This document shows positions 24,230-31,629 of a DNA stretch of 64,000 nucleotides, piece after piece (positions within the stretch are counted from its first letter, which is position 1; every line of letters begins with the position of its first letter). The notes under the pieces are model-generated. The model ran no database searches, was not told where the DNA came from, and worked only from the letters and a program-made list of their open reading frames with translations. Position numbers and translations under genes: made by a program. The DNA is from CBDIBC01 sp965276635 (GTDB lineage: Bacteria > Actinomycetota > Acidimicrobiia > Acidimicrobiales > Palsa-688). The stretch spans positions 7,570-71,569 of the forward strand of contig CBDIBC010000001.1 of assembly GCA_965276635.1 (NCBI GenBank). Reading direction: 5' to 3'.

Positions 24230-25002
24230 TGGGACCCGGCGCCGGCCACGACCGCGTCGAGGTCGACCTCCGCGGGTACGCCCGGCTCGCTCCCGTCCGC
24301 TCGGGCGGTGCGTCGGAGGTGAGCGAGGAACTCGACGTTGCCGTCGGCGCCGCGCAGGGGGGAGGCCATGGCCCCCATCATGGTCGCTCCCCGCTCGGCG
24401 AACGCGGAGCGCACGTCGCGCAGGGCCTGCAGCCACACATCGGGGTCGGTGACCACGCCCCGCCCGGCCGAGACGACGCGATGGCCGGCTTCGAACTGGG
24501 GCTTGACCAAGGTGACCAGCTGCCCGTCCGAGCCGGTCAGGCCGACCAGAGCCTGCGCCACCGTCCGCAGGGAGATGAAGGAGAGGTCGGCCACCACCAG
24601 GGCGTAGGGAGCCCCCGGCAGATCGGCGGGCTCGGCGTCGCGGATGTTGCGCCGCTCCAGGCTGGTCACCTGGGGATGCCGGCGCATGCGCTCGTGGAGC
24701 TGGCCCCGACCCACGTCGACGGCGATGACCCGGGCGGCACCCCGCTGGAGCAGGCAGTCGGTGAACCCGCCGGTGGAGGCGCCGGCGTCGAGCACCTCCA
24801 GGCCGGTGACGCCGATGCCGAAGCGGTCAAGGGCCGCCTCCAGCTTCAGGCCACCGCGGCTCACGAAGCGCGCCGGCGCCCCCCTGACGGATACCGCCTC
24901 GGCCGGGAGAACGAGGCGGGCGGCCCGCTCGGCCACGGCGCCGCCGACCTGCACGCGTCCCTCGGCGATCAGGGCCTGGGCCTGGGCGCGGCTCGGTGCC
25001 AA
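24226..25002 (-). CDS. tlyA: TlyA-type 2'-O-ribose rRNA methyltransferase / hemolysin A family
   Basis: An S4 RNA-binding domain (APSRAQAQALIAEGRVQVGG) precedes a SAM-dependent FtsJ-like methyltransferase: SRGGLKLEAALDRFG, LDAGASTGGFTDCLL (the SAM motif), VDVGRGQLHERMR and LVTLVKPQFEAG. It methylates 16S/23S rRNA in actinobacteria. The first standard start in frame is a TTG at 25002, but the usual N-terminus RRRLDAELVRRGL lies upstream in the same frame. No ATG, GTG or TTG precedes it; a CTG at 25062 with GAGGA upstream is the nearest candidate. The true 5' end is therefore uncertain. Confidence 0.9.
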   Translation of the reverse strand: MAPSRAQAQALIAEGRVQVGGAVAERAARLVLPAEAVSVRGAPARFVSRGGLKLEAALDRFGIGVTGLEVLDAGASTGGFTDCLLQRGAARVIAVDVGRGQLHERMRRHPQVTSLERRNIRDAEPADLPGAPYALVVADLSFISLRTVAQALVGLTGSDGQLVTLVKPQFEAGHRVVSAGRGVVTDPDVWLQALRDVRSAFAERGATMMGAMASPLRGADGNVEFLAHLRRTARADGSEPGVPAEVDLDAVVAGAGSH

Positions 25003-25071
25003 ACCTCGGCGGACCAGCTCAGCGTCCAGGCGCCGGCGGGCGGCGCCGTGCGACGGGCTCAGGGGACCGTC

Positions 25072-25116
25072 CTCAGGTGCACGGTTCTCACGTGCACGGT
25101 TCTCAGGTGCGCAGTG
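25072..25116. repeat. Three 15-bp tandem units between the lysine-rich gene and tlyA
   Basis: CTCAGGTGCACGGTT (25072-25086), CTCACGTGCACGGTT (25087-25101) and CTCAGGTGCGCAGTG (25102-25116) follow without a gap, with a partial fourth (CTCAG). The other strand contains ACCGTGCAC, sharing ACCGTGC with the 15-bp array at 5539-5673. The units lie in the open but startless stretch before tlyA. Confidence 0.75.
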
Positions 25117-25117
25117 C

Positions 25118-25648
25118 TCAGCGGCGCGGCGACGCCTTCTTGGTGGTGACGCTGGCCTTGCTGGCCGCCGCCTTCTTGGCCGTGTTCTTGGCTGGGGTCG
25201 CCTTCTTGGCCGTCACCTTCTTGGTGCCGCCGGCCTTGTTGGCCGCGATGGTCTTGGTGGCTGCCGCCTTCGTGCCGGCCGTTTTCCTGCCGGCCGACTT
25301 CCTGACAGCCGTCTTCTTGGCCGCCGTCTTCCTGACGGTCGTCTTCCTGGCGGCACCGCTCGGGACCGGCCCGGTCACCCGGCGCTCCAGGTCGCGGAGG
25401 TCGGTCTTGGTGGCCAGCCCCAGCTGGCCCAGCTGCTGGGCGATCTCGCTGCGGATGGTGCCGAACAGCTGCTCGGTGCTGCGGCGGCCGAGGTCGACGA
25501 TGTCGTCTACCTGCTCGCTGGCCTGCTTCGACGTGGTCTGCCCGGCGTGGAACAGCTCGCGGACGAAGTCCTCTACCTGGGCCCGGGCCGCATCCACGAA
25601 CTCGGAGCCGACGGTCTGGTACTGCTTGAACTTGTCGTCGCGAGCCAT
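25118..25648 (-). CDS. Phasin-like protein with histone H1-like lysine/alanine tail
   Basis: This 176-residue protein has a helical, amphipathic N-terminal half (FKQYQTVGSEFVDAARAQVE, then IVDLGRRSTEQLFGTIRSEIA) of phasin or Rv-type coiled-coil character. The C-terminal half (from about 105) is a basic tail built of KTAAKK/RKTA, KKAT and AKKAAA repeats. The tail is like eukaryotic H1 and actinobacterial HupB/Lsr2-type nucleoid proteins. DNA binding by the tail is plausible, and the helical part may oligomerise. The short 5' region has a TACTAT -10 box about 7 nt before the ATG, suggesting a very short leader. Confidence 0.75.
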   Translation of the reverse strand: MARDDKFKQYQTVGSEFVDAARAQVEDFVRELFHAGQTTSKQASEQVDDIVDLGRRSTEQLFGTIRSEIAQQLGQLGLATKTDLRDLERRVTGPVPSGAARKTTVRKTAAKKTAVRKSAGRKTAGTKAAATKTIAANKAGGTKKVTAKKATPAKNTAKKAAASKASVTTKKASPRR

Positions 25649-25655
25649 GCGCACC

Positions 25656-25698
25656 ATAGTAGCATGTGTGCTTGCTACAGTTCGCACAGGGGTGCGAA
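25656..25698 (-). promoter_or_regulatory. Promoter with two palindromes upstream of the lysine-rich gene
   Basis: On the minus strand, TACTAT (complement at 25656-25661) stands 7 nt from the ATG at 25648. TAGCA...TGCTA (arms near 25659 and 25673) flanks it, and a stronger hairpin GTTCGCA...TGCGAAC lies at 25680-25699. CTTGCTACAG in this region also occurs in the operator at 32352-32361. No -35 of good quality is visible. Confidence 0.45.
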
Positions 25699-25918
25699 CC
25701 TCCTCCTGGCCGAGATCGTCGGAGCATCGGTGCACCACGGAGCCTCAGTGAGGGTCATTGCGGCCAACGTCGAAAGGACCTGGTCCTCCACGATGGAAGC
25801 TGAGGGCATCGACTCCGGCGCCGCCCTCGTATAGGGGGCGAACGAGATCCCTTTCACGAATCCCCTTGCGCTCAGGGGGCGCGGAGCGTGGACCCTAGTC
25901 ATCTTCGACAACGACGGC

Positions 25919-26542
25919 GTGCTGGTCGACAGCGAGCACCTGGCCAACGACGTGCTGGCCGGCCTGCTCACCGATGCGGGATGGCCGACCACGCCCGAGG
26001 CATGCATGGCTGAGTTCGTCGGAAGCAGCCTGGAACGGGTGCGCGCCATCGTCGAAGCGCGCCTGGGCCGTCCGCTGCCCGCCGAGCTGGAGGACCGCTA
26101 CCACAACGACCTCTTCGCTCGCTACGCCGTCGACCTCCGGGCCGTGCCCGGTGTGGCCGAGGCGCTGGCGGTCGTGGGAGCGGCGACAACGGTGTGCGTG
26201 GCGTCGTCGGGCACCCCCGAGCGGATCGCCCGGTCGCTCGCCGTCACCGGCCTGGCCGGCGTGTTCGGCGACCGGACCTTCAGCGCCTCGGATCCTGCAG
26301 TGGCGGCGGGCAAGCCCGCCCCCGACCTGTTCCTCCATGCCGCGGCCACGCTCGGGGCGCGTCCCGACCGTTGCGTGGTGGTGGAGGACAGCCCTCTCGG
26401 GGTGACGGCCGCCCGGGCGGCGGGGATGGCCGTCGTCGGCTACGCCGGCCTGACCCCCGCCCGGCGCCTGGCCGGCGCCGACGTCGTCATCACCACCATG
26501 GCCGATCTCCCGGCCGCCCTGGGCCTTCCTGGCCAACGCTAA
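25919..26542 (+). CDS. HAD-superfamily phosphatase, beta-phosphoglucomutase-like
   Basis: This hydrolase has motif II in VCVASSGTPERIARSL, motif III in AAGKPAPDLF and motif IV in VVVEDSPLGVTAARAAGM, with a helical cap between. Motif I reads VIFDNDGVLVDS, but its first residues lie upstream of the first standard start codon (GTG at 25919, inside the motif). The frame is open back to 25835 without ATG, GTG or TTG. A GTG at 25888 is out of frame by one base, so a one-base indel there would give a normal start. The gene is thus either startless or frameshifted near its 5' end. Confidence 0.8.
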   Translation: MLVDSEHLANDVLAGLLTDAGWPTTPEACMAEFVGSSLERVRAIVEARLGRPLPAELEDRYHNDLFARYAVDLRAVPGVAEALAVVGAATTVCVASSGTPERIARSLAVTGLAGVFGDRTFSASDPAVAAGKPAPDLFLHAAATLGARPDRCVVVEDSPLGVTAARAAGMAVVGYAGLTPARRLAGADVVITTMADLPAALGLPGQR

Positions 26543-26638
26543 CGCAAGGATCTGACCTAAGCGGTCCGGGCACTCGCCACTGGCGGTCACCGTAGAGGTG
26601 GACCCGGCCGAGCAGGGCGGCGACCAGGGCGAAGGTGG

Positions 26639-27328
26639 TCACCGCTTCCCCTTCGATCGGGTGGTTCCGTCGGTTCGAGCGCGCCCTGGCGCGGTCACCT
26701 CGACCGATGTCCCCGACGTCAGAGGCGCCACGGGCAAGACGTCGTCGAGCTCGGCGTCGAGGACCGCATGCAGGTGCGTGGCGTCGAGCTCGACCCGACC
26801 GACGCCCAACAGGGCCAGGAGCCCGTGGGCGGTCGCCCAGAGCCGCAGCACGTGCTGGTCGGCGTCGGCATCGCCGGCGCCGGTGAGCAGGCCGGTGAGC
26901 AGGTCACCGACGGCCTGACCCTCGGCGAAGGTGTCGGCCGCCGGCACGTGCACCCCACCGAGGCCGTACATGACCTGGTACAGATCGACCTCGGCCAGGG
27001 CGAAGTCGAGGTAGGCGTGGGCAGCGTGACGCACCGCGTCGGGGGCGCCGACCTGGCTGCCGGCGGCGACGGCCATGCTGTCGCGGAGGCGGGCGAACCC
27101 GTCGCGCACCAGGGCGAGCAGGATGTCGTCGCGGCCGGCGAAGTACCGGTAGGCGAAATTGGCCGAGTAGTCGATGCGCTCGGCCAGGCGACGCATGGTG
27201 ACCGCCTCCCAGCCGTCTTGGCGGGCCAGGTCGCGCGCTGCGGCCATGATCGACGCCCGAGCGTCGGCCCGTTCGCGCTCGCGCCGGGGAAGGGGGGCGT
27301 CGGGGGGGGCCTCCGGCCCCGCGTTCAT
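26639..27328 (-). CDS. TetR-family transcriptional regulator
   Basis: This 229-residue repressor has an N-terminal helix-turn-helix (DARASIMAAARDLARQDGWE, then TMRRLAERIDYSANFAYRYF, residues about 22-70). The ligand domain is of TetR_C type (AAHAYLDFALAEVDLYQVMYGL). A disordered, acidic-to-basic C-terminal tail ends in RARTDGTTRSKGKR. The ATG at 27328 overlaps the stop of the decayed SnoaL-type fragment by ATGA, so it was once coupled to that gene. The ligand is unknown. Confidence 0.88.
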   Translation of the reverse strand: MNAGPEAPPDAPLPRRERERADARASIMAAARDLARQDGWEAVTMRRLAERIDYSANFAYRYFAGRDDILLALVRDGFARLRDSMAVAAGSQVGAPDAVRHAAHAYLDFALAEVDLYQVMYGLGGVHVPAADTFAEGQAVGDLLTGLLTGAGDADADQHVLRLWATAHGLLALLGVGRVELDATHLHAVLDAELDDVLPVAPLTSGTSVEVTAPGRARTDGTTRSKGKR

Positions 27329-27483
27329 GTCGCAGCCCCGTCGGCACCGGTGAGCTGCGCGAAGAACGCCTGGCCATCGAGCTGGTCCCAGTGCTCGACG
27401 GCCATGCCGTCCTGCACCCGCCAGATGTCGATCGAGTGCGTCACGACCGGCTGCCCGGTCGGGGGCAGGCCCATGAAGGGACA
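27325..27483 (-). pseudogene. 3' fragment of SnoaL-like/ester-cyclase gene
   Basis: Only about 50 C-terminal residues remain. GLPPTGQPVVTHSIDIWRV is followed by GMAVEHWDQLDGQAFFAQL, which matches the end of SnoaL-like polyketide-cyclase or ester-cyclase proteins. A stop precedes the first ATG, so the 5' part is lost. The stop overlaps the TetR start (ATGA). The break lies at about 27,483, where the small lipoprotein gene ends. This suggests a deletion or insertion at that point. Confidence 0.6.
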
Positions 27484-27693
27484 TCAGAATCCGGCGCCAC
27501 CGCTCTTCGGCGTGGTCGTTTGCGTCGGCGCATTGTTGCTTGGCGCATTGTGGCTTATGGTATTTCCACCAGTCGATCCACCGCTCGATCCGCAGGCGGC
27601 TGCCCCGGCACCGAGTATCGCGACGAACAAGACCGGTGCGAGGCGCCGTGCACTCTTTGTACCGGCTGATCTGGCAATGCTTGAACTACTCAC
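27484..27693 (-). CDS. Small secreted lipoprotein
   Basis: This 69-residue protein has a basic N-terminus (SAGTKSARR), a hydrophobic core (LAPVLFVAILGAGAA) and a lipobox ending in Cys (LGAGAAAC). A short Ser/Gly/Thr/Asn-rich mature part follows (GSSGGSTGG, then TQTTTPKSGGAGF). It would be exported, lipidated and anchored outside the membrane. The start is the GTG at 27693, with AAGGAGAA just upstream. The mature part has no domain; it may be a spacer or remnant. It ends exactly where the broken SnoaL fragment begins. Confidence 0.65.
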   Translation of the reverse strand: MSSSSIARSAGTKSARRLAPVLFVAILGAGAAACGSSGGSTGGNTISHNAPSNNAPTQTTTPKSGGAGF

Positions 27694-27749
27694 GGTTATT
27701 CTCCTTGATTGATTGTTCAAGGGGACTACGGCGGGGGTAGCTTTTCGGA

Positions 27750-28976
27750 TCACTGCGTCGGTGAGGAACAGCAGGTTTCTGTTCCCGTGGCTGCCATGAG
27801 CGCGAGCGTTGACTTGTCACGTAGCAAGTCGCACGCTCTCATCCCCTGCGGCGGGGACGCGGTCCTCCACGAGAATGCCAAGAACCAGGCGCCCGGCCGT
27901 CGGGTCCTGTGCGTTCGATCCCGTCCTCGCTCGGATGGATGAGTCTCTCCTCGAATCGGGAGGGGGTCGTTACGGTTGTCGATCGGGCGGAAGGGACCGA
28001 TGAGCTGAGCGGCAAAGACGGCGAGATGACGTGGTCGCGCTCCTGCCTGTTCGACCATCAGCGGTCGGCCCGGAAGGCCGGTGTCGGTCCTGATCGTCTC
28101 GTGGGTCGGAAACACCGCCCGGTGGAACAGTTGGTCCCAGATCGTCAGCGCGAAGCCGAGGTTGACGTCCTGGGGTCCATCCAGCTGGTGGTGGATGCGA
28201 TGAAAGTTCGGGCTGACAACGACTCGTCCGAGAGGGCCGAACCCCAGGTTGGTGTTTGAGTGGGCGAAGGCGACAATTCCTGCGTATACGACGAGGAGAG
28301 TTGTTGAGAGCGCACCGTTTGCCAGGAGAACGATGCCGGGGATGAGTGCGATGAGATATGAGACATGAATGAGGGGGTGTGTGCGAAATACTGTGAGGAC
28401 GCTCATGTCTTCTTGGGAGTGGTGAAGCTCGTGGAAGCGCCACAGGACGCGGACGCGGTGGTTGGCGAGATGGGCGAACCAATTGCACCCGTCCATGGCC
28501 ACGAAGATCATCGCGATAGCTCCCCAACGCGGCAACGTGCCGATTCTCGGTAGCACGATCCACGGGAGTGTCCTCTGAGCGATCTCAGAGAAGGCAAAGG
28601 TGATCCCCGTGACCAGGGGAACGACGAGGCTTGCGTTCAAGACCGCGAAAAGTATGTCATGGCGGTGACCGCAAGCGACGAGCGGTCGTCGTTGTGCTGG
28701 CCGCACCCGCTCGGCTACGAGGAAGACGCCGATGAGGACGAGGGTCGTCGGGCCGCTCACGACGACCCGGAGACTTGACATGGAGGCGACGAAACCTGCG
28801 CCCCCGAGACCGTACCAAGCGATCCCGATCAGGACGGCAGCGAGAGCGGCGACCACACACGCCGGCAGATACAGGCGCGACACCAACGCAACCCGCCACC
28901 CGAGCTTCGTCGGTAGATCGAGCGAACGCCAATCATGGATTGGACTTCCTTCGACGAGATCGTTGTTCACCGCCAT
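27750..28976 (-). CDS. Sterol desaturase / fatty-acid hydroxylase family protein
   Basis: This 408-residue membrane di-iron oxygenase has four or more membrane helices at the N-terminus (VVAALAAVLIGIAWYGL, VSGPTTLVLIGVFLVAERV, LNASLVVPLVTGITFAF). The three histidine boxes of the fatty-acid hydroxylase superfamily follow: HLANH, HELHHSQ and HRIHHQL (about residues 185-265). It probably oxidises a sterol- or lipid-like substrate; this cannot be defined further. The last 70 residues or so (from about GRPLMVEQAG) are polar, arginine-rich and unlike the family, so the 3' end may be altered. GC is lower than in the housekeeping region. Confidence 0.85.
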   Translation of the reverse strand: MAVNNDLVEGSPIHDWRSLDLPTKLGWRVALVSRLYLPACVVAALAAVLIGIAWYGLGGAGFVASMSSLRVVVSGPTTLVLIGVFLVAERVRPAQRRPLVACGHRHDILFAVLNASLVVPLVTGITFAFSEIAQRTLPWIVLPRIGTLPRWGAIAMIFVAMDGCNWFAHLANHRVRVLWRFHELHHSQEDMSVLTVFRTHPLIHVSYLIALIPGIVLLANGALSTTLLVVYAGIVAFAHSNTNLGFGPLGRVVVSPNFHRIHHQLDGPQDVNLGFALTIWDQLFHRAVFPTHETIRTDTGLPGRPLMVEQAGARPRHLAVFAAQLIGPFRPIDNRNDPLPIRGETHPSERGRDRTHRTRRPGAWFLAFSWRTASPPQGMRACDLLRDKSTLALMAATGTETCCSSPTQ

Positions 28977-29055
28977 GCATGGCCTACGTCGAAGGCGCCC
29001 GGATAGATCACTCCGACACGCCGTCTTGCCTGGCGGCGGCGGCGACTGAGCAAGG

Positions 29056-29760
29056 TCACGCCGAGACCCGTGCGCTGGCCAGGATGGTGCCGTTCGAGGC
29101 GAGGAGTTGCGCTGAGCGTACCTGGCCGGCGGAGTACCTCAGGGGCGCTCCCCAGGCACCATACTCACCGGAGACCTCGAAGACTCCGATCGTCTCGACC
29201 TTCCCTCCGCGAAGCGTCACGTCACAGGTCACCGCGCCCGGCGCGGTGACCGTGCTGATCGTCATGAAAACCCAGGCGGGACTGCCCCTTGAGATCAGGA
29301 GCTCGCCCACAACGTGCCCGTGTGATGTGAGGTCTGCGGTGGTGAGATTGGCCGTCGCTGACGGATGTGTGCTGTTGCCGCCACCGGCAGTGACAGCTGT
29401 TCCAAGGCCGAAGCCGAGGATCACCGTCGCTACCGCGGCGACAGAGAGCGCGCCCAGCCCGAAGCGCCTCGGTCGGTGGATGGAGGTGGCCTGGGTTGCT
29501 GGCGTCTGGGTGGCTTGCGTCTGGAGTCTTTGCGCAAGGCGAAGCTCGAAGCGGAGGGGGGGCTCGACTTGCGGCGCGAGCTGCAACAGCGAGTCTGCGA
29601 CGGTCGACAGCTGCTCGAGCTCGGCGCAGCAGCGCAGACAGGACTTGACGTGGCTCAACAGTTCGGACCGCCTTCGACCCGACAGGGTGCCGAACGCCAT
29701 CTCGGGCAGGTCGTCTCGGATCGCTTCACACTGCATCGGGTCTTCGATGTCGCCGCTCAT
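29056..29760 (-). CDS. Membrane-bound anti-sigma factor (zinc-finger type), pair 1
   Basis: This 234-residue protein has a ZAS anti-sigma domain with H-x3-C-x2-C (SHVKSCLRCCAELEQ, near residue 37). A transmembrane helix (FGLGALSVAAVATVILGFGLG, residues about 100-120) and a C-terminal extracytoplasmic RskA-like domain (GELLISRGSPAWVFMTI) follow. It should hold the partner ECF sigma factor at the membrane until a signal releases it. The ATG at 29760 overlaps the stop of the sigma gene at 29757 (ATGA). It is the last of four overlapping cistrons. Confidence 0.88.
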   Translation of the reverse strand: MSGDIEDPMQCEAIRDDLPEMAFGTLSGRRRSELLSHVKSCLRCCAELEQLSTVADSLLQLAPQVEPPLRFELRLAQRLQTQATQTPATQATSIHRPRRFGLGALSVAAVATVILGFGLGTAVTAGGGNSTHPSATANLTTADLTSHGHVVGELLISRGSPAWVFMTISTVTAPGAVTCDVTLRGGKVETIGVFEVSGEYGAWGAPLRYSAGQVRSAQLLASNGTILASARVSA

Positions 29761-30356
29761 CGGGCCTCCATCTCCAGCGTTTCTCGGAGGCGTGCCATTC
29801 CCAGGCGGATCCGACCTTTCGCCGTGCCGAGCGGTATTACCTCGGCGCGGGCGATGTCGGTTGCGCTCCGCCCGTACATGGCGGCTAGCAGCACGGCGCG
29901 ACGCTGATCCATCGGTAGCTCTGCCAGCGCGCCCCGAACCCGACCGAGCGCATCGTTGGCGGTGGCGGCGTCTTCTGGTAGCCGCTCAACGCTCAACAAT
30001 CCGAGGAAGGCATAGTCCTCCGGATCGGTTGGGGTATCGCGGCGAACCCGAAGGGCATCGATCGCCAAGTTCCGTGTGATAGTCAGCGCCCAAGCGCCCA
30101 CCGACCCACGCCGGGCGTCAAACATCCCCGCATGGCGGAAGATCCGGATGAGGGCTTCCTGAGCGATGTCCTCAGCCAGCGTGGCGTCGCCGACGATCCT
30201 GATCGCAAGCCCGAAGAGTCGGCGCTGGTAGCGGCGAACAAACACCACCGCGGCTCGGTCGTCACCAACCGCCATCCCCCCAAGCAGCGCCTCGTCCGAA
30301 CCGTCGTTCTCCGATGGACGGCGGGCGGTGGCCACCGATACCGGGACCGCGGTCAT
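29757..30356 (-). CDS. ECF RNA polymerase sigma factor, pair 1
   Basis: This 199-residue ECF sigma factor has region 2 in VRRYQRRLFGLAIRIVGDAT with LAEDIAQEALIRIFRHAGMF (near 40-80) and region 4 in LPMDQRRAVLLAAMYGRSATDIA with IPLGTAKGRIRLGMARLRET (near 130-190). It is stop-start coupled on both sides with an anti-sigma gene (30353..30985 before it, 29056..29760 after it). Its target promoters cannot be read from this window. Confidence 0.92.
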   Translation of the reverse strand: MTAVPVSVATARRPSENDGSDEALLGGMAVGDDRAAVVFVRRYQRRLFGLAIRIVGDATLAEDIAQEALIRIFRHAGMFDARRGSVGAWALTITRNLAIDALRVRRDTPTDPEDYAFLGLLSVERLPEDAATANDALGRVRGALAELPMDQRRAVLLAAMYGRSATDIARAEVIPLGTAKGRIRLGMARLRETLEMEAR

Positions 30357-30985
30357 CCGAGGCGGGTCGCGGCCACCACCCGGTGGAAGGCATCCACGAC
30401 CTGGGCGGAGACGATGGGTGACGGCGTGGCGGGAAGCTTGGCGCCCCACGAGCCCCGGCCGTTAGTGAGGGTGAAGGAACCGACCGTGACCGCCTGGCCG
30501 TCGGCCTCCCGGACCTGGCAGGCCACGGGGCCGTCGGCGGGCGCCTGGTCGACCTGCATGTAGATGATGCCGGGGTTCCCGCGGTAGGCGAAGACCTCGC
30601 CGACGTGGCGATTTCCGCTGACCAAGGCAGTCTCGACGGGATGGTCACCGTCAGATCCCGTGTGGTGGCCGACGGCGTAGCCGCCGAGGGCAAGGGCCAC
30701 GGCGATAGCGGCGGCCAGTGGAAGAGCCATGAGGGGCCTCCGGTGACGCCGGGCCGGCCGGTCGGCGCCCACCCGGGCCATCACCCGGGACTCGAAGCCG
30801 ACGGGCGGTTCGACCTCGGGGGTGGCGGCCACGACGCGGTCCACGACGTTGGAGTAGGCGGCCAACTCCTTGCGGCAGTCCGGGCACACGTCGAGGTGGG
30901 CCAGGGCCTCGGCCCGCTCCCGTCCCTCGAGGGTGCCGAGGGACAGCTCGGCCATTCGGCCCGGGTCGCAGTTCGGGACGGTCAT
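30353..30985 (-). CDS. Membrane-bound anti-sigma factor (zinc-finger type), pair 2
   Basis: This 210-residue ZAS/RskA protein has the motif HLDVCPDCRKELAAY (H-x3-C-x2-C, near residue 31). A membrane helix follows (LMALPLAAAIAVALALGGYAVG, about residues 83-104), then an RskA-like C-terminal domain (GEVFAYRGNPGIIYMQV ... VVDAFHRVVAATRLG). Its architecture closely parallels the next anti-sigma gene, including FAYRGNPGIIYM versus LISRGSPAWVFM. Both ends overlap neighbouring sigma genes by 4 nt. Which sigma factor it binds is not proven; order suggests the upstream one. Confidence 0.88.
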   Translation of the reverse strand: MTVPNCDPGRMAELSLGTLEGRERAEALAHLDVCPDCRKELAAYSNVVDRVVAATPEVEPPVGFESRVMARVGADRPARRHRRPLMALPLAAAIAVALALGGYAVGHHTGSDGDHPVETALVSGNRHVGEVFAYRGNPGIIYMQVDQAPADGPVACQVREADGQAVTVGSFTLTNGRGSWGAKLPATPSPIVSAQVVDAFHRVVAATRLG

Positions 30986-31617
30986 TGGGTGCTCCTTCCA
31001 GGGTCGAGGGCGGCGCGGAGGCGTTGCATGGCAGTGCGGATCCGGGTCTTGGCGGTGCCGAGGGGGATCTGCTCGGCGGTAGCGACCTCGCTCGCCGAGA
31101 GGCCGCCGATCCCGGCGAGGATGATCGCCCGGGCCTGCTCGGGGGGAAGGGTGCGGATCGCCGCCCACAGCTCCTCGGAGGACTCACCGAGGAGGGCTCG
31201 GTGCTCGGGGCCGTCCCCGATCGACGCCATGACCCTCACCAGGAGGTCGGCCGGGTCCATCGGCGTCGGCCGGCGGACCCGGCCGACGTCGATGGCGATG
31301 TTCCGGGTGATGGTGGCCAACCAGGTGCCGACCGGGCCTCGGCGAACGTCGAAGCTGTCCGCCCGTCGCCACGCCCGTTCGAACGCTTCCTGCGCGACTT
31401 CTTCGGCGACGGCGGGAATGCCGGTGACGGCGAGGGCGACACCGTAGACCCGCCGCTGGAAACGGCGGACGAACGCCAAGGCGAGGGCGTCGTCCCCGCC
31501 GGCGAACCCGGCGAGCAGGGTGTCGTCGGCCAGGTCGTCGGTCGCCGGCCCGATGCGGCGCAGGCTTCGACCACCATCGGGGGTCCGGTTGCGTTTGGCT
31601 GGAGCCAACAGCTTCAT
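30982..31617 (-). CDS. ECF RNA polymerase sigma factor, pair 2
   Basis: This 211-residue ECF sigma factor has region 2 in FVRRFQRRVYGVALAVTG with VAEEVAQEAFERAWRRADSFD, and region 4 in LPPEQARAIILAGIGG with QIPLGTAKTRIRTAMQRLR. It resembles the second sigma in this operon along its whole length (FVRR-QRR, VAEE/LAED-IAQEA, IPLGTAK-RIR), so the pair probably arose by duplication. The basic leader of about 15 residues (KLLAPAKRNRTPDGGR) is unusual. It begins 12 bp after the membrane-protein gene, which is probably the first gene of the operon. Confidence 0.92.
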   Translation of the reverse strand: MKLLAPAKRNRTPDGGRSLRRIGPATDDLADDTLLAGFAGGDDALALAFVRRFQRRVYGVALAVTGIPAVAEEVAQEAFERAWRRADSFDVRRGPVGTWLATITRNIAIDVGRVRRPTPMDPADLLVRVMASIGDGPEHRALLGESSEELWAAIRTLPPEQARAIILAGIGGLSASEVATAEQIPLGTAKTRIRTAMQRLRAALDPGRSTQ

Positions 31618-31629
31618 TAGGTCTTGGGC

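Noticed and set aside
25919..25921. GTG 25919 as the real start of the HAD gene
   Set aside because: It lies inside the catalytic motif I (DNDGVLVD), so a protein starting there would lack the nucleophile Asp. It is used only as the first standard codon.
30986..31168. Longer form of the second anti-sigma factor
   Set aside because: The extension overlaps the upstream sigma gene in a shadow frame; the ATG 30985 is coupled to the sigma stop.
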